From an uncultured Eubacteriales bacterium (lineage in GTDB: Bacteria > Bacillota > Clostridia > Christensenellales > DTU072), in assembly GCA_949292905.1 (NCBI GenBank), contig CASFAV010000004.1, positions 1-64,000 on the forward strand: 64,000 nt of DNA, written 5' to 3'. The notes beneath the pieces were generated by a model. That model saw only the letters and a list, made by a program, of their open reading frames with translations. It searched no databases and had not been told where the DNA came from. This document shows, piece by piece, positions 62,956-64,000 of the stretch. The position numbers and the translations under genes were made by a program. Within the stretch, counting starts at the first letter, position 1. Each line of letters begins with the position of its first letter.

Positions 62956-63998
62956 CGCAGTATTCCCCAGATATACGTAAATATCGTCACTATCGTAGCG
63001 GATACGAAAGCCGTGATCAACAGAATGTGATCTTTAAGGGAAACTTTGCTTTTCGTGCCCTTCGCGCCCGCCTCGGCGGCGTGAGAGCTTCCTCTTGCGT
63101 GCCCGGCGCTCTCTTCCGCGGCGTCGTAATCGGCGTTATACGCGGGATAACCGTAAATATAATTGATACGCGCGCGCACGTCTTCGTCCGAAGGCTCCGC
63201 TATACCCGATCTCAAAGGTTCCACGGGATCGCGTTCCGCTCTGTAGCGGGCGTTGACGGAAGCAAATTTTCTGAGACAAACTATTATCAGCCATACCGCG
63301 ATAGCCACGGAAGCGGCGAGCACGATCACGTTGGAATAGACGAAAGAGCTTACGAAGTTGGTAAGCTGCCCGACGGGACTGCCGGTCTGCGAGCCGTAAT
63401 CGGAAAGGGTTATCACGAAGTTATTGATGAAGTGCACTATCATTCCGGGCAGTATGCTCTGCGACTTGACCGCCATATACGCGATAATGACGCCTATTAT
63501 CATAGTGGGGAAGAGCTGCGGCACGTTCTGGTGAAAGACGCCGAAAAAAGTTCCCATGAATATGATCTTGACGCTGTCGCTTTTCTCGTTGTCGAGAGCG
63601 GCGAGCAGAACGCCGCGGTTGGTTATTTCCTCGAAAAACGCGGGGAACATCGCGCCCGTCACTATCTCCAGAATAAGCACTTCGGGACCCGAATAAATGG
63701 TGCCGCCGCCGACGGTATAAGTATAACCGAGCAGTTGCAGCACGGTATAGGAAACCGTGGATGCGCCTATATTGACTACGTAGCCGAGAAGTCCCACCGC
63801 TATCGCCAGAAGATATGAAACGGGAGAGATACGGGTATTGAGCCTTACGTCCCTGACGAAATCGGAATTGGAACCGGCTATCCACGTTCTGTAAAGCAGG
63901 TAAGGCAGCACGCCCAGGCAAACGCACTGTATCGCCGTGCTGAACAGCCACGAGGAAAGGTTGTCGCTCAGATTGAGATAGGAAAAGAGCAGCCTCAT
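62952..63998 (-). CDS. CPBP-family intramembrane metalloprotease
   Basis: 348 residues with about eight hydrophobic segments. The three CPBP (CaaX-like/Abi) motifs are present: EEITNRG (EExxxR), FFGVFHQN (FxxxH) and HFINNF (HxxxN). A hydrophilic segment of about 80 residues after the core precedes a final transmembrane helix (HILLITAFVSATIVTIF). Bacterial members act in immunity to peptides or in membrane-protein processing; target unknown. The first ATG lies 2 nt from the window edge and no ribosome binding site can be seen, so the true start may be outside. Confidence 0.88.
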   Translation of the reverse strand: MRLLFSYLNLSDNLSSWLFSTAIQCVCLGVLPYLLYRTWIAGSNSDFVRDVRLNTRISPVSYLLAIAVGLLGYVVNIGASTVSYTVLQLLGYTYTVGGGTIYSGPEVLILEIVTGAMFPAFFEEITNRGVLLAALDNEKSDSVKIIFMGTFFGVFHQNVPQLFPTMIIGVIIAYMAVKSQSILPGMIVHFINNFVITLSDYGSQTGSPVGQLTNFVSSFVYSNVIVLAASVAIAVWLIIVCLRKFASVNARYRAERDPVEPLRSGIAEPSDEDVRARINYIYGYPAYNADYDAAEESAGHARGSSHAAEAGAKGTKSKVSLKDHILLITAFVSATIVTIFTYIWGILR

Positions 63999-64000
63999 AA

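Overview
The window reads as a piece of a Gram-positive, Clostridia-like (Bacillota) chromosome, probably from an uncultivated gut lineage. Supporting signs are the single-chain PurL, PyrD/PyrK of the 1B type, the short HisG with HisZ, the split GcvPA/GcvPB, BspA-type and MBG-repeat surface proteins, lipoproteins with LAAC/LSAC lipoboxes, and near-consensus TTGACA-N17-TATAAT promoters. The taxonomic placement is inference only.

Layout. 1-2.2 kb: the edge-truncated 3' portion is missing from a BspA-like leucine-rich-repeat lipoprotein, followed by a decayed locus (GIY-YIG ORF, WYL-regulator remnant, sigma-like HTH remnant). 2.6-8.3 kb: an anchored GH43 glycosidase, a D-aminoacylase-type amidohydrolase, a small lipoprotein divergent from an XRE repressor with two perfect palindromic operators, and a gene remnant. 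8.5-10.4 kb: tRNA-Thr(GGT), a SIS-domain sugar-phosphate enzyme and a GNAT acetyltransferase. 10.4-39.5 kb: three consecutive minus-strand nucleotide and amino-acid operons. In transcription order these are purE-C-F-M-N-H-D-L, then pyrB-C-carA-carB-pyrK-D-F-E-cobB, then hisZ-G-D-C-B-H-A-F-IE. They share the precursors PRPP, glutamine and one-carbon units, and AICAR released by HisH/HisF feeds PurH. folD, which supplies formyl-THF for PurN and PurH, diverges from purE. 40.5-51.8 kb: a 2853-residue MBG/YDG repeat surface protein and a condensation-type acyltransferase, bracketed by three copies of a dispersed repeat of about 157 bp with GC-rich hairpins. 51.8-56 kb: a MarR-controlled heterodimeric ABC exporter. 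56-60.5 kb: the glycine cleavage operon gcvT-H-PA-PB. 60.5-64 kb: pth, tadA, an M14 peptidase, rlmH and a CPBP protease.

Most notable observations: (1) CarA lacks all three residues of the glutaminase Cys-His-Glu triad although it sits in an otherwise intact pyr operon, which suggests an ammonia-dependent carbamoyl-phosphate synthetase; (2) the purE leader of about 170 nt has a closing stem, a 33-codon ORF and an intrinsic terminator but matches no riboswitch I know; (3) a dispersed repeat family flanks the giant adhesin gene; (4) operators are built precisely into the promoters of the his operon, the XRE/lipoprotein pair and the marR operon; (5) the 3' end of tRNA-Thr is duplicated in inverted orientation, making a 31-bp near-perfect hairpin. 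No CRISPR array, insertion sequence or prophage was seen.
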